Position numbers and translations under genes: made by a program
Shown here: piece after piece, positions 8,464-16,965 of the stretch
Numbering within the stretch: the stretch's first letter is position 1
How the letters are laid out: each line of letters starts with the position of its first letter
Notes under the pieces: model-generated
Databases searched by the model: none
What the model was told of the DNA's origin: nothing
The model's input: the letters and a program-made list of their open reading frames with translations, nothing else
From: Thermoplasmatales archaeon SG8-52-3
GTDB taxonomy: Archaea > Thermoplasmatota > E2 > DHVEG-1
Direction of reading: 5' to 3'
Length of the DNA stretch: 47,106 nt
NCBI GenBank assembly: GCA_001595915.1
Contig: LSSG01000050.1
Coordinates: 1-47,106 of the forward strand

Positions 8464-10539
8464 CTGAATAAAAAAATTCTTTGCATATTTATAATCATTA
8501 TATTTTTACCAACAGCTTTAAGTCAATCAATATCTCCTAGTGAAATGATATTTTCATCTATAGTTTCAAAAATAATATACGTTGATGATGACAACATAAA
8601 TGGTCCTTGGAATGGATCACAGGAACATCCCTATAAAACAATAAATGATGGAATATCCAATGCAACAGAAGGTGATACAATATTTGTTTTCAATGGTATA
8701 TATTATGAAAATGTGATAATTGATAAAAGATTAAATTTAATTGGTGAAAATAAAAGTTTGACTATAATTGATGGCCAATATCATAATCATATTATCAAAG
8801 TAGTTGAAGATGGTTTATATATTGAAAAATTTACTATAAGAAATTCTGGGGGATTCAAAGATAATGCTGGAATAAAACTTATTTCAAATAATAATACTAT
8901 TAAAGATTGTAAATTTTATAGAACAAAATCTGGAGTTTATATAAATAATAGTTTTGACAATAAAATAAAAGACTGCATATTTCATACAAATGGGGAAGCA
9001 ATTTACATTAAATCATCAAATATATGTAAAATAGAAAATAGCTGTTTTTATCATAACGGTATTTGTGTAAATATTCAGGATTCTAATGGAATCGATATCA
9101 ACAATAACTATGAACACACAAGTGGTTATGGTTTTTTAATAAACGATTCATTAAATATCAATATTTCAAATTGTGCATTTTATGACAACAATGATAATGG
9201 AGGTGGCTTACTTATCACAAATAGCAATGAGGTTCATATTTTTAACTGTAATTTAGTTCACAACGGTCATGGTCTTAATTTATATAATTGTAATAATGTT
9301 AAAATTTTAAATTCTGATTTTATTTGGAACACACATTTAGCTATTAGAATTGGACTAAATACCCGAAAAGTAATTATTGAAAATTGTGAAATTGCAAATG
9401 GTTTTAGATATGGGATAACTGCTGAAAAATGCAGATTTAAACTCAGAAATAATAATATTTATTCAAATCTTTTTGGACTAGAAATCAAGAAGTCATTAAT
9501 TGATGCTAGAAAAAATTGGTGGGGGTCTAGCTTTGGACCAGCTTTACTTAACAGAAAAGTAAAAGATAGAATTTATTTTAAATTAGGATTTATTAGATTT
9601 TTACCATGGCAAATTAGAAAAAATGAAAATGCAGGATCAAACTGGGAGATAGATTATGATAAATATGAAAATGAAATCGATTTGTATAGATTTAAACAAA
9701 TAGAGTTACAAGGAGATGATACTGACAATGATCTTGTTCCAGATTGGTGGGAGGAAAAATGGGGATATGATCCATTTTTTTGGAATGACCATGAAAATCT
9801 TGATCCTGATTTCGATGGTTTAAATAATATAGAAGAATGCTATACTGATCAATGGAACTCCAGTCCCATAAAAAAAGATATTTTTATTGAATATGATTGG
9901 ATTGAGTCAGCAAATTCAAATACATCATCAAATAAACCCTCAGTAAAATTTTCAAATCAATTGATCAAGGTTTTTTCAAATCATAATATTACCCTTCATC
10001 TTGACTATGGAAACCTAGGTGGGGGTGAGATGATACCTTTAGTTTCTGAATTTTCCATGTCTGATTTACGTGATATGTATTGGGATTATTTCCTTCATAA
10101 CGATTTGAATAATCCAAGGAAAGGAATTTTTCATTGGTGTCTTATAAGTGATTATGGTCCTTATCCTGGTCTTCCAGGTTTTGCTGTTGTTGGTTGGGAT
10201 CATCTTGATAGTTTTGAGATATCTGCACAAAGAATAAATGATGTACATCGCTTTAAAACTAAAGGTTACATAATAGCAAGCATAACAATGCATGAATTAG
10301 GTCATAATCTAGGTTTAGTTGTTGATGACCATATTGGAATTGATAACAATATTGCAAATATTCCTTTTTTATTACAGGCTTTTAAAATTATACGCTACAA
10401 GTCCTGTATGAACTATATGTATACCTACTCCATACTTGACTATTCTGATGGCTCACGTGGTATAAACGATTTTGATGATTGGGGGAATATTGATTTTACA
10501 TTTTTTAAAAATACTCATTTTGAATGGCCGAAGGATTAA
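8464..10539 (+). CDS. Secreted beta-helix metalloprotease, CTG start
   Basis: The product has 691 residues if it starts at CTG 8464. An ATG exists at 8545, but that start would remove the signal peptide. The CTG has GGAGG 7 nt upstream and is followed by NKKILCIFIIIIFLPTALSQ, a clear leader; no ATG, GTG or TTG is in frame between the upstream stop (8416) and 8545. A beta-helix (IIYVDDDNINGPWNG onward) runs to about 360, then Asp-rich Ca-type turns (DDTDNDLVPDWWEE; DPDFDGLNNIEE). A zinc protease domain follows with HELGHNLG (H610, E611, H614) and a Met-turn candidate KSCMNYMY. The third zinc ligand is not at the canonical metzincin position. It is a tandem duplicate of the gene at 6331 and likely cleaves an extracellular protein. 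Confidence 0.85.
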   Translation: MNKKILCIFIIIIFLPTALSQSISPSEMIFSSIVSKIIYVDDDNINGPWNGSQEHPYKTINDGISNATEGDTIFVFNGIYYENVIIDKRLNLIGENKSLTIIDGQYHNHIIKVVEDGLYIEKFTIRNSGGFKDNAGIKLISNNNTIKDCKFYRTKSGVYINNSFDNKIKDCIFHTNGEAIYIKSSNICKIENSCFYHNGICVNIQDSNGIDINNNYEHTSGYGFLINDSLNINISNCAFYDNNDNGGGLLITNSNEVHIFNCNLVHNGHGLNLYNCNNVKILNSDFIWNTHLAIRIGLNTRKVIIENCEIANGFRYGITAEKCRFKLRNNNIYSNLFGLEIKKSLIDARKNWWGSSFGPALLNRKVKDRIYFKLGFIRFLPWQIRKNENAGSNWEIDYDKYENEIDLYRFKQIELQGDDTDNDLVPDWWEEKWGYDPFFWNDHENLDPDFDGLNNIEECYTDQWNSSPIKKDIFIEYDWIESANSNTSSNKPSVKFSNQLIKVFSNHNITLHLDYGNLGGGEMIPLVSEFSMSDLRDMYWDYFLHNDLNNPRKGIFHWCLISDYGPYPGLPGFAVVGWDHLDSFEISAQRINDVHRFKTKGYIIASITMHELGHNLGLVVDDHIGIDNNIANIPFLLQAFKIIRYKSCMNYMYTYSILDYSDGSRGINDFDDWGNIDFTFFKNTHFEWPKD

Positions 10540-11645
10540 TCCTCTTTCCATTTTGTAAATATCACACCAAGTGAAAAAAATATTATTGCAAATGCTATAA
10601 CAAAGCCCATGAAAAATAAAGTCTTGTCGATATCACCATAAATTACAGCATTTCTTAGAGCCTCATTTACATAGTAAAGAGGTAAAAATTGAGCAATGGT
10701 CTGTAGAATATCTGGCATCTGGTCAAGTGGAAAGAATGTTCCTGCAAGAAACATCATTGGAAACGTAATTGCACCTCCCGCAACATCAGCTGTCTCTTGG
10801 TCTTTAACGAACCTTCCTATCAACATTCCAAGACCTGAGAACATAAAACTTGTTCCAATAATTATTATAAAAAAGAATATGTTCATCTGAATGCCAATCC
10901 CCCAGACCAGTATTCCAACTATCAAAATTACAAAGGTAGAAATAAAAGAAAGAAACATCATAAATAACATCTTTGAAAATATCCAATCATATCTAGTAAC
11001 AGGCATTGTAAGTAGCTTTCTTAAAATACCATCCTTTCTATATTTTGTATTTCTTTCAATGCTTCCATAAACCATAGAATTCATTATAGTAAAACCAATC
11101 ATCCCTGGTACAAAATAATCAATAAAATCAAACTCTTCACCAAGTATAGACTCATGATTCATTCCCACAACATTACGGCTGTTAGTTATTATATTGTTAT
11201 ATTCGTTCAACATCCCAGAAATAATGCTTTGAGCTATAGGACCGGTTGTCTGCTCAGTTGGATCAGTATAGTATGTGATGTTTATTGATACAGTGTTATC
11301 CCCGAAATATTCCTGAATGGTTTCACCAAAATCAGAAGGTATTTGTATTCCTATTATGAAATCGTTTTCCTGCATGTATTTAGCCATTTCAGCATCGTTA
11401 TCCACAGTTGTTATGTTGAAAAATGTGGATTCCTCTAACATCTCTATGAACTGAGTTGATAAATCTGTGTCGTCAAAGTTTTGAACTGCAAGTTTATATT
11501 CAATGTCGCCCTGACCCGAAAAAATAGCTCCAAAAATCAATATGAGTAGAACTGGAAAAAGAATTGTCCAAAAAACTGTTCCTTTTGAACGAAGCCAAGA
11601 TCTGACACTAAGAGATAGATCTGTCTTAATAAACTTCAGGTTCAT
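10536..11645 (-). CDS. ABC-2 type exporter permease
   Basis: The product has 369 residues and the standard ABC-2 layout: one N-terminal helix (FWTILFPVLLILIFGAIFSG, about 26-45), a long external domain (about 46-175), then five helices to the C-terminus. The motif region AGTFFPLDQMPDILQTIAQFLPL between the last helices is typical of DrrB/NatB-like permeases. It is the membrane partner of the ATPase encoded upstream; the ATPase stop and this ATG overlap by one base (TGATG), so translation is probably coupled. The substrate is unknown; drugs, lipids or Na+ are known cargo for the family. The 3' end overlaps the convergent protease gene by 4 nt. Confidence 0.9.
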   Translation of the reverse strand: MNLKFIKTDLSLSVRSWLRSKGTVFWTILFPVLLILIFGAIFSGQGDIEYKLAVQNFDDTDLSTQFIEMLEESTFFNITTVDNDAEMAKYMQENDFIIGIQIPSDFGETIQEYFGDNTVSINITYYTDPTEQTTGPIAQSIISGMLNEYNNIITNSRNVVGMNHESILGEEFDFIDYFVPGMIGFTIMNSMVYGSIERNTKYRKDGILRKLLTMPVTRYDWIFSKMLFMMFLSFISTFVILIVGILVWGIGIQMNIFFFIIIIGTSFMFSGLGMLIGRFVKDQETADVAGGAITFPMMFLAGTFFPLDQMPDILQTIAQFLPLYYVNEALRNAVIYGDIDKTLFFMGFVIAFAIIFFSLGVIFTKWKED

Positions 11646-12703
11646 CAGCTTGCCTCCCTTAGTTTTGCACCAGTGAGCTTTAAAAAGATCTCTTCAAGAT
11701 TTGACCTTCGAATATCAATGGTACTATAATCAACACATTCATGTTTTAGAAATGATAAAACCTCAAGTATTTGCTCTTTATATTTTATTTTAATAGCGAT
11801 ATCTCCGTTTCCCTCACTGATTGTTTCAAAATCGTTTTCCTTAAGTTTACTAATAATATCTTTTGATTTGCAATCCTTAATTCTTAAAATATTTTCATCG
11901 CCATATTTATTAATCAACTCTTCAAGGGCTCCTTCAGCAATAATTTTTCCCTTATGAATTATCACAATTCTATCAGCAAGATACTCTGCTTCTTCCATGT
12001 AATGGGTTGTAAGAAAAATGGTCTTTCCCTTCCTTCGAAGATCAGCAATTACCTCCCAGACCTCTCTTCTTGCTTTGGGGTCAAGCCCTGTAGAAGGTTC
12101 ATCAAGAAAAATTATTTCAGGGTCATTAACAAGAGCAATAGCTACACCCACTCGCTGTTTTAAACCTCCAGAAAGATTCATGTAAAGCTTATTTTCCTGA
12201 TCTTTCAAATCCATCATTGATATTATTTCATTAATATCAACATTTTTCTTGTAAAGACTTGCATAATAAAGAAGTGTCTCACGAACAGTGAATCTTTCGA
12301 ATGAGAAGAATTCTTGAGGAAGTATCCCTATTTTGTCTTTAATTTCATTAAAAAATCTACTTATATCTTTTCCAAGTATCTTTATTGTACCTTCAGTTGG
12401 TTGACGAATCGATTCGATCATTTCAACAGTTGTTGTCTTTCCCGCTCCATTAGGTCCTAAAAAAGCAAAAACTTCCCCTTTCCTAACATAAAATGAAATT
12501 GAATTTACTGCAATAAGGTCACCATATACTTTTTTTAGGTTAATTGCCTCAATTGCTACATCATCTGATTGAATTTCCTTTTTATAAGTAACTTTTCCCT
12601 TTTTACCACATTCAGGACAGGTAACAAGAATAACTTCTCCAGGGTTACCGGAGCTGGTAATAATATTACCACACTGTAGGCATCTAACTTTTTTTTCAAT
12701 CAT
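11645..12703 (-). CDS. ABC exporter ATPase with N-terminal zinc ribbon
   Basis: The product has 352 residues. Residues 6-44 form a zinc-ribbon-like module (CLQCGN at 9-12 and CPECGKKG about 20 residues later). The ABC domain follows from about 50, with Walker A (GPNGAGKTT), Q-loop (GILPQEFFSFERFT), signature (LSGGLKQR), Walker B (IIFLDEPSTGLD) and switch His (LTTHYME). The C-terminal extension (about 280-352) is that of DrrA/CcmA-like exporters. It powers the adjacent permease. The zinc ribbon is not part of the standard ABC-2 ATPase; it could be regulatory or bind a partner. ATG start; only weak upstream purine signals. Confidence 0.9.
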   Translation of the reverse strand: MIEKKVRCLQCGNIITSSGNPGEVILVTCPECGKKGKVTYKKEIQSDDVAIEAINLKKVYGDLIAVNSISFYVRKGEVFAFLGPNGAGKTTTVEMIESIRQPTEGTIKILGKDISRFFNEIKDKIGILPQEFFSFERFTVRETLLYYASLYKKNVDINEIISMMDLKDQENKLYMNLSGGLKQRVGVAIALVNDPEIIFLDEPSTGLDPKARREVWEVIADLRRKGKTIFLTTHYMEEAEYLADRIVIIHKGKIIAEGALEELINKYGDENILRIKDCKSKDIISKLKENDFETISEGNGDIAIKIKYKEQILEVLSFLKHECVDYSTIDIRRSNLEEIFLKLTGAKLREAS

Positions 12704-12751
12704 AAGTGTTCCTTTTAATTAGCACTGCAATATAAAAAGTGGTATTTATTT

Positions 12752-13435
12752 TTAGGGATTAAGAAATTTTTTATCAATTAGATTCATATTTTTGTTAAAA
12801 TTATAAACAATAGGGATTCCTGTAGGTATTTCAACATTTGGAATTTCTTGTTCTGAAATATTTTCTACATGCATTGTTATTGCTCGAAGACTATTTCCAT
12901 GAGCGGAAACCAGAACTGTTTTACCTTCTATTAAATCTTTTAAAATATGTTTTTTAAAGTAAGGAATTGCACGCTTACAAGTATCTTTTAGACTTTCCCC
13001 ACTTGGTGGATTGACATCATAACTACGTCGCCAAAGATGAACTTGATCATTGCCATATTTCTCCCTAGTTTTTTGTTTATTTAAACCCTGAAGATCTCCA
13101 TAATATCTTTCTGCCAAATCTACAGACATATAAATTGGAATTTCTGAATTAGTATCACCTGTATGATGTTCCCAATCATGTATTTTTTTATCTTCATGAT
13201 AAATAATAGGAGTGCGATCATCATTTGAATTAATTAAAATATAATGAAGAGTTTGAATAGCTCGTAACATATGTGAAACATATATTGAGTCAAATTTTAC
13301 ATCTTTTAATTTATCACTTGCAGTAATTGCTTCTTCAATACCTTTTTTTGATAAAGGAACGTCTACCCAACCTGTAAAACGATTTTCTAAATTCCACTGA
13401 GACTGGCCATGTCTTACTAATATCAACTCAGACAA
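12752..13435 (-). CDS. gpmA: 2,3-bisphosphoglycerate-dependent phosphoglycerate mutase
   Basis: The enzyme interconverts 3- and 2-phosphoglycerate in glycolysis and gluconeogenesis. Its 227 residues match the bacterial dPGM size. It begins LILVRHGQSQWN (phosphohistidine His in RHG), then NRFTGWVDVPLSKKG, an HYILINSNDDRTPI region, SGESLKDTCKRA and VSAHGNSLRAI (second catalytic His). The start codon is TTG, placed by GAGGAG 8 nt upstream. It ends a three-gene run (xthA, carboxypeptidase, gpmA) with 11-14 nt gaps. Most archaea use the unrelated cofactor-independent enzyme, so this gene may have come by transfer, but dPGM is known in Thermoplasmatota. Confidence 0.92.
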   Translation of the reverse strand: MSELILVRHGQSQWNLENRFTGWVDVPLSKKGIEEAITASDKLKDVKFDSIYVSHMLRAIQTLHYILINSNDDRTPIIYHEDKKIHDWEHHTGDTNSEIPIYMSVDLAERYYGDLQGLNKQKTREKYGNDQVHLWRRSYDVNPPSGESLKDTCKRAIPYFKKHILKDLIEGKTVLVSAHGNSLRAITMHVENISEQEIPNVEIPTGIPIVYNFNKNMNLIDKKFLNP

Positions 13436-13448
13436 AATATCAACTCCT

Positions 13449-14957
13449 CTATACGTTATATAATTTGTAATATTTATTTTTTAAATATTGAACAAAAACC
13501 TTTGAATTCAATCCTTCACCACATGTGTTTTTTATTATTTCATCAGCTGTCATAATTCGACCATATTTATGAATGTGATTTCTAAGCCAACTCAATATAT
13601 TTCTGAAATCTCCCTTTTCTATTTCAGATAAGACGTTTATATTATCTTTACATAATTGATCAAAAAGTTGAGATGAATAAATCGATCCAATTGCATAAGT
13701 TGGGAAATAACCAAAATTTCCTCCACTCCAATGCATATCTTGTAAGACACCTTCCTTGTCATTTTTTGGTGTAATTCCCATCAGTTCATCCATTTTATTA
13801 TTCCAAATATCTGGCAATTCAGATACCTTTATCTTATCTTCAATAAGAGAATTTTCAATTTCAAAACGAAGAATTACATGTAAACAATAAGTTAGTTCAT
13901 CTGCTTCAACCCTAATAAATGAGGGTTTTACTAAATTTACATTTCTGTACCATATATCAATGTCAAAATCTTTAAGACTATCTGGTGAAGAATTTTTAAA
14001 TATTGGATAAAAATAATTCCAAAAAGACTTACTTCGACAGATCATATTTTCCCAAAAACGGGATTGGGATTCGTGTAAGCCTAAAGAAGGAGAATCTGAA
14101 ATTACAGTATCTTTAAAACCATCTTTTGGCATTCCTAGTTCATATAATGCATGACCTGCCTCATGGACTGTTGAAAAAAATGAAAATAACGGATTTTTTC
14201 TTTCAAAATTTGTTGTAATTCTCACATCATTATAACCCATTGATGTAGTAAAAGGATGCGTGGATACATCCATTCTAGATTTATCTTTTGGAAGTAACAA
14301 TTTTTCAAAAATAATATTACAAATTTCTCTTTGTTTTTCAACTGGAAATTTCAAATCTAATTCAATTTGATTTTTAAATATACTACTTGATCTAATTTTA
14401 TCAAGAATTTCAATTATTTGAGTTTTAAGATATGAAAATTCCTTTTTTAATTTATCAACTGTCATTCCTTCCTCATAATCATCAATTAGGCTATTGTATT
14501 TTGGACCTGGGAGATTAATATAACTGCAATATTCTTTTTCAAGTTCAACTATTTTTTCAAGGTGTGGAAGAAAGATTTTAAAATCACTATCTTCTCTTGC
14601 TTCCTGCCATGCTGGATATGCAAGTGTTGTAGTTTTTACCAATTTTTCAACAAAGGTTGAGGGTACCAATCTTGCTTTTTTTACATCTTTTCTCAATCTT
14701 TTTACAATTATTTTATCATTATATAATAATTTTTCAAAATTTTTTGATTTTGATAAAATTTCAATATGATTCCAAAGTTGATCTGATATAATTCTTTCAT
14801 GAGAAAGTCTTGAAATTATAGCACTTTGTTCAGATCTATCCAATGCACCCATTGGTGGCATATAAGTCATTTGATCCCAACCCAAAAGTGCAGCAATGCC
14901 ACCAAATGTAGATAGTTCCTTTTGTTCTTTATAAATATAATCTAGGGATTCCTTCAT
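13449..14957 (-). CDS. M32 family zinc carboxypeptidase
   Basis: The product has 502 residues, the normal length for the family. It removes C-terminal residues from peptides in the cytoplasm. The sequence opens with the family-typical GGIAALLGWDQMTYMPP. The catalytic motif is HEAGH at 265-269, preceded by HPFTTSMGYNDVRITT (about 234-249), and the third ligand Glu lies in LHESQSRFWEN (about 292-302). GNFGYFPTYAIGSIYSSQ near residue 418 is also conserved in M32. ATG start with GAGGAG 5 nt upstream. It sits between xthA and gpmA in a probable operon. Confidence 0.93.
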   Translation of the reverse strand: MKESLDYIYKEQKELSTFGGIAALLGWDQMTYMPPMGALDRSEQSAIISRLSHERIISDQLWNHIEILSKSKNFEKLLYNDKIIVKRLRKDVKKARLVPSTFVEKLVKTTTLAYPAWQEAREDSDFKIFLPHLEKIVELEKEYCSYINLPGPKYNSLIDDYEEGMTVDKLKKEFSYLKTQIIEILDKIRSSSIFKNQIELDLKFPVEKQREICNIIFEKLLLPKDKSRMDVSTHPFTTSMGYNDVRITTNFERKNPLFSFFSTVHEAGHALYELGMPKDGFKDTVISDSPSLGLHESQSRFWENMICRSKSFWNYFYPIFKNSSPDSLKDFDIDIWYRNVNLVKPSFIRVEADELTYCLHVILRFEIENSLIEDKIKVSELPDIWNNKMDELMGITPKNDKEGVLQDMHWSGGNFGYFPTYAIGSIYSSQLFDQLCKDNINVLSEIEKGDFRNILSWLRNHIHKYGRIMTADEIIKNTCGEGLNSKVFVQYLKNKYYKLYNV

Positions 14958-14971
14958 TTGCTCTCCTCAAA

Positions 14972-15736
14972 TTAAATGTCAATTTCTATTTCAATAGGAC
15001 AATGATCAGAACCCATAACATCTTTCATAATATATGCCTTTTTAAGATGTGGTAAAAAATTCTTATTTACAAAAAAATAATCAATTCTCCAGCCAACATT
15101 TCTTTCTCTAGCACGTGTCTTCATATCCCACCATGTGTACTGGGCTGGTTCTTTGTTAAAATACCTAAATGTATCTTCATAACCATGATCAATAAAAGTA
15201 TCTATCCAAGCGCGTTCTATAGGTAAAAAACCAGAGATTTTTTCATTTTCTTTTGGTCTAGCAAGATCGATTTCTTTATGAGCTGTATTGAAATCACCGC
15301 ATACTATTATATTCTTACCTTTTGCTTTTAGATTATCAGCATAAGCAAGAAAAGTATCATAAAAATCTAATTTATAATCCAGTCTCTCTTTGTTTTTTTT
15401 ACCATTGGGAAAATAGATATTAAACAAGACAAAAGAAGGAAATTCACAGATAATAGTTCTACCTTCAATATCAAATTTATCTATTCCAAATCCCTTTTTG
15501 AAATCAATAGGTCTTTCTTTTGTAAATACTACGACACCGCTATATCCCTTTCTTTCAGCTGAATTCCAATAGACATTATAACCAGGTGTATTTTTCAAAT
15601 ATGGAGGAACTTGATCTGGTTTAGCCTTGATTTCTTGTAAACATAAGATATCAGGAGACTCATTTTTAAACCAATCAAAAAGTCCCTTTTTTTCAGCTGC
15701 TCTTATACCATTAACATTCCATGATATTATTCTCAT
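14972..15736 (-). CDS. xthA: Exodeoxyribonuclease III / AP endonuclease
   Basis: The product has 254 residues from the ATG at 15736. An in-frame ATG nine codons upstream (15763) exists, but family members begin directly with [13 protein letters not shown]. The enzyme cuts DNA 5' of abasic sites in base excision repair. Motifs are [20 protein letters not shown] (metal Glu), [19 protein letters not shown] (catalytic Asp/Asn), RIDYFFVN and [10 protein letters not shown] (catalytic Asp-His). All key residues are present. It is the first gene of the xthA-M32-gpmA run; the divergent cupin gene starts 51 nt away. Confidence 0.93.
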   Translation of the reverse strand: MRIISWNVNGIRAAEKKGLFDWFKNESPDILCLQEIKAKPDQVPPYLKNTPGYNVYWNSAERKGYSGVVVFTKERPIDFKKGFGIDKFDIEGRTIICEFPSFVLFNIYFPNGKKNKERLDYKLDFYDTFLAYADNLKAKGKNIIVCGDFNTAHKEIDLARPKENEKISGFLPIERAWIDTFIDHGYEDTFRYFNKEPAQYTWWDMKTRARERNVGWRIDYFFVNKNFLPHLKKAYIMKDVMGSDHCPIEIEIDI

Positions 15737-15787
15737 CGTAAATGGTATAATAAATAAGAACATAAGATTAATCTTTTATTGAGGTTT

Positions 15788-16159
15788 ATGATATCACCCA
15801 TAAAAAAGCTTGGTGATTTAGTGAAACATGTGCATTATTCTGAAGTAGAATTAGAAAATCCAACTGAGGGCGGAATAAAAGACGTTAAATTAAGATGGCT
15901 TATTTCAAAAAAAGATGGGGCAAAAAATTTTGCGATGCGTCTTTTTGAAATAAAACCAGGAGGTTATACTCCACTTCATCAACACGACTGGGAACATGAG
16001 GTATTTGTACTTGAAGGAAAAGGTGTAACAAGAGATAAGAATAATGAAAAACCGTTTAAACAAGGAGATGTATTTTTTGTTTCTCCTATGGAATGGCATC
16101 AGTTTGTTAATAACAGCAATGACACACTTAAGTTCCTATGTCTAATTCCTTATAAATAA
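15788..16159 (+). CDS. Small cupin-domain protein
   Basis: The 123-residue protein is a single cupin barrel. Motif 1 is PLHQHDWEHEVFVLEGKG (about 60-77), giving two His and one Glu metal ligands. Motif 2 is GDVFFVSPMEWHQFVN (about 90-105), giving the last His, so all four metal ligands are present. Small archaeal cupins of this kind may be dioxygenase-like, sugar-binding or stress proteins; the substrate cannot be read from the sequence. The ATG at 15788 follows GAGG at short spacing; an in-frame TTG at 15779 is less likely. Confidence 0.85.
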   Translation: MISPIKKLGDLVKHVHYSEVELENPTEGGIKDVKLRWLISKKDGAKNFAMRLFEIKPGGYTPLHQHDWEHEVFVLEGKGVTRDKNNEKPFKQGDVFFVSPMEWHQFVNNSNDTLKFLCLIPYK

Positions 16160-16215
16160 AAAAAAACTTAAATCAAAATCTATTTCGAAATAGAAGATTT
16201 AGTGAGAGAGATTTC

Positions 16216-16959
16216 ATGATAACACTTGGATACATAATATTAACTACATTTTTAATAGCACTAATTGCATTTATTGGAATATTTACTTTATCTTTAAAAG
16301 AAAAAATATTGAACGAGATTTTATTAATTCTTGTAAGTCTATCTGCGGGTGCCTTAATGGGTGGTGCTTTTATTCATTTATTACCAGAATCAATTGAAAA
16401 AGGTGGAGAAATAAATCCATTTATTTTTGTTCTTATGGGTTTCATTTTATTTTTCTTAATAGAAAAAGTGCTACATTGGAGACATTGCCATAAAGGAAAA
16501 TGTGATGTACATACTTTTCATTATATGAATCTTATTGGCGATTCAATTCACAATTTTATTGATGGACTAATAATTGCTGCTAGTTACATAGTATCAATTC
16601 CTCTTGGACTGACCACTACAGTTGCTATTGCTGCCCATGAAATACCTCAGGAAATTGGTGATTATGGTGTTCTAGTTTATGGTGGTTTTAATAAAAAGAA
16701 AGCCCTTATTTTAAACTTTATAATAGCACTTACCATTGTTTTTGGTGGAGTTGTAGGGTATTTTGTATCCCAAGAAATAGAACAAGCAGTTGTCTTTTTA
16801 ATTCCTTTTGCTGCAGGAGGATTTATCTATATTGCTGCAACAGATTTAGTACCTGAGATAAAAAAGGAAGTAAACATTAAAAAATCTATGGCAACAATGC
16901 TTGTTTTTGTTTGTGGAATATTGATTATGTGGTTAATTAAGATATTATTTGGTCATTAA
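16216..16959 (+). CDS. ZIP family metal transporter
   Basis: The 247-residue membrane protein has about eight helices. The transport site is visible: HNFIDGLIIAASY in helix 4 (residues about 112-124) and HEIPQEIGDYGVL in helix 5 (about 141-153), the paired His/Glu motifs of ZupT/GufA-type ZIP proteins. The loop before helix 4 carries HWRHCHKGKCDVHTFH, a His/Cys-rich metal-binding stretch. It likely imports Zn2+ or another divalent ion across the cytoplasmic membrane. Its stop is 6 nt from the convergent Tes-like gene. GTGAGAGAG lies upstream of the ATG as ribosome site. Confidence 0.9.
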   Translation: MITLGYIILTTFLIALIAFIGIFTLSLKEKILNEILLILVSLSAGALMGGAFIHLLPESIEKGGEINPFIFVLMGFILFFLIEKVLHWRHCHKGKCDVHTFHYMNLIGDSIHNFIDGLIIAASYIVSIPLGLTTTVAIAAHEIPQEIGDYGVLVYGGFNKKKALILNFIIALTIVFGGVVGYFVSQEIEQAVVFLIPFAAGGFIYIAATDLVPEIKKEVNIKKSMATMLVFVCGILIMWLIKILFGH

Positions 16960-16965
16960 AAAAAA

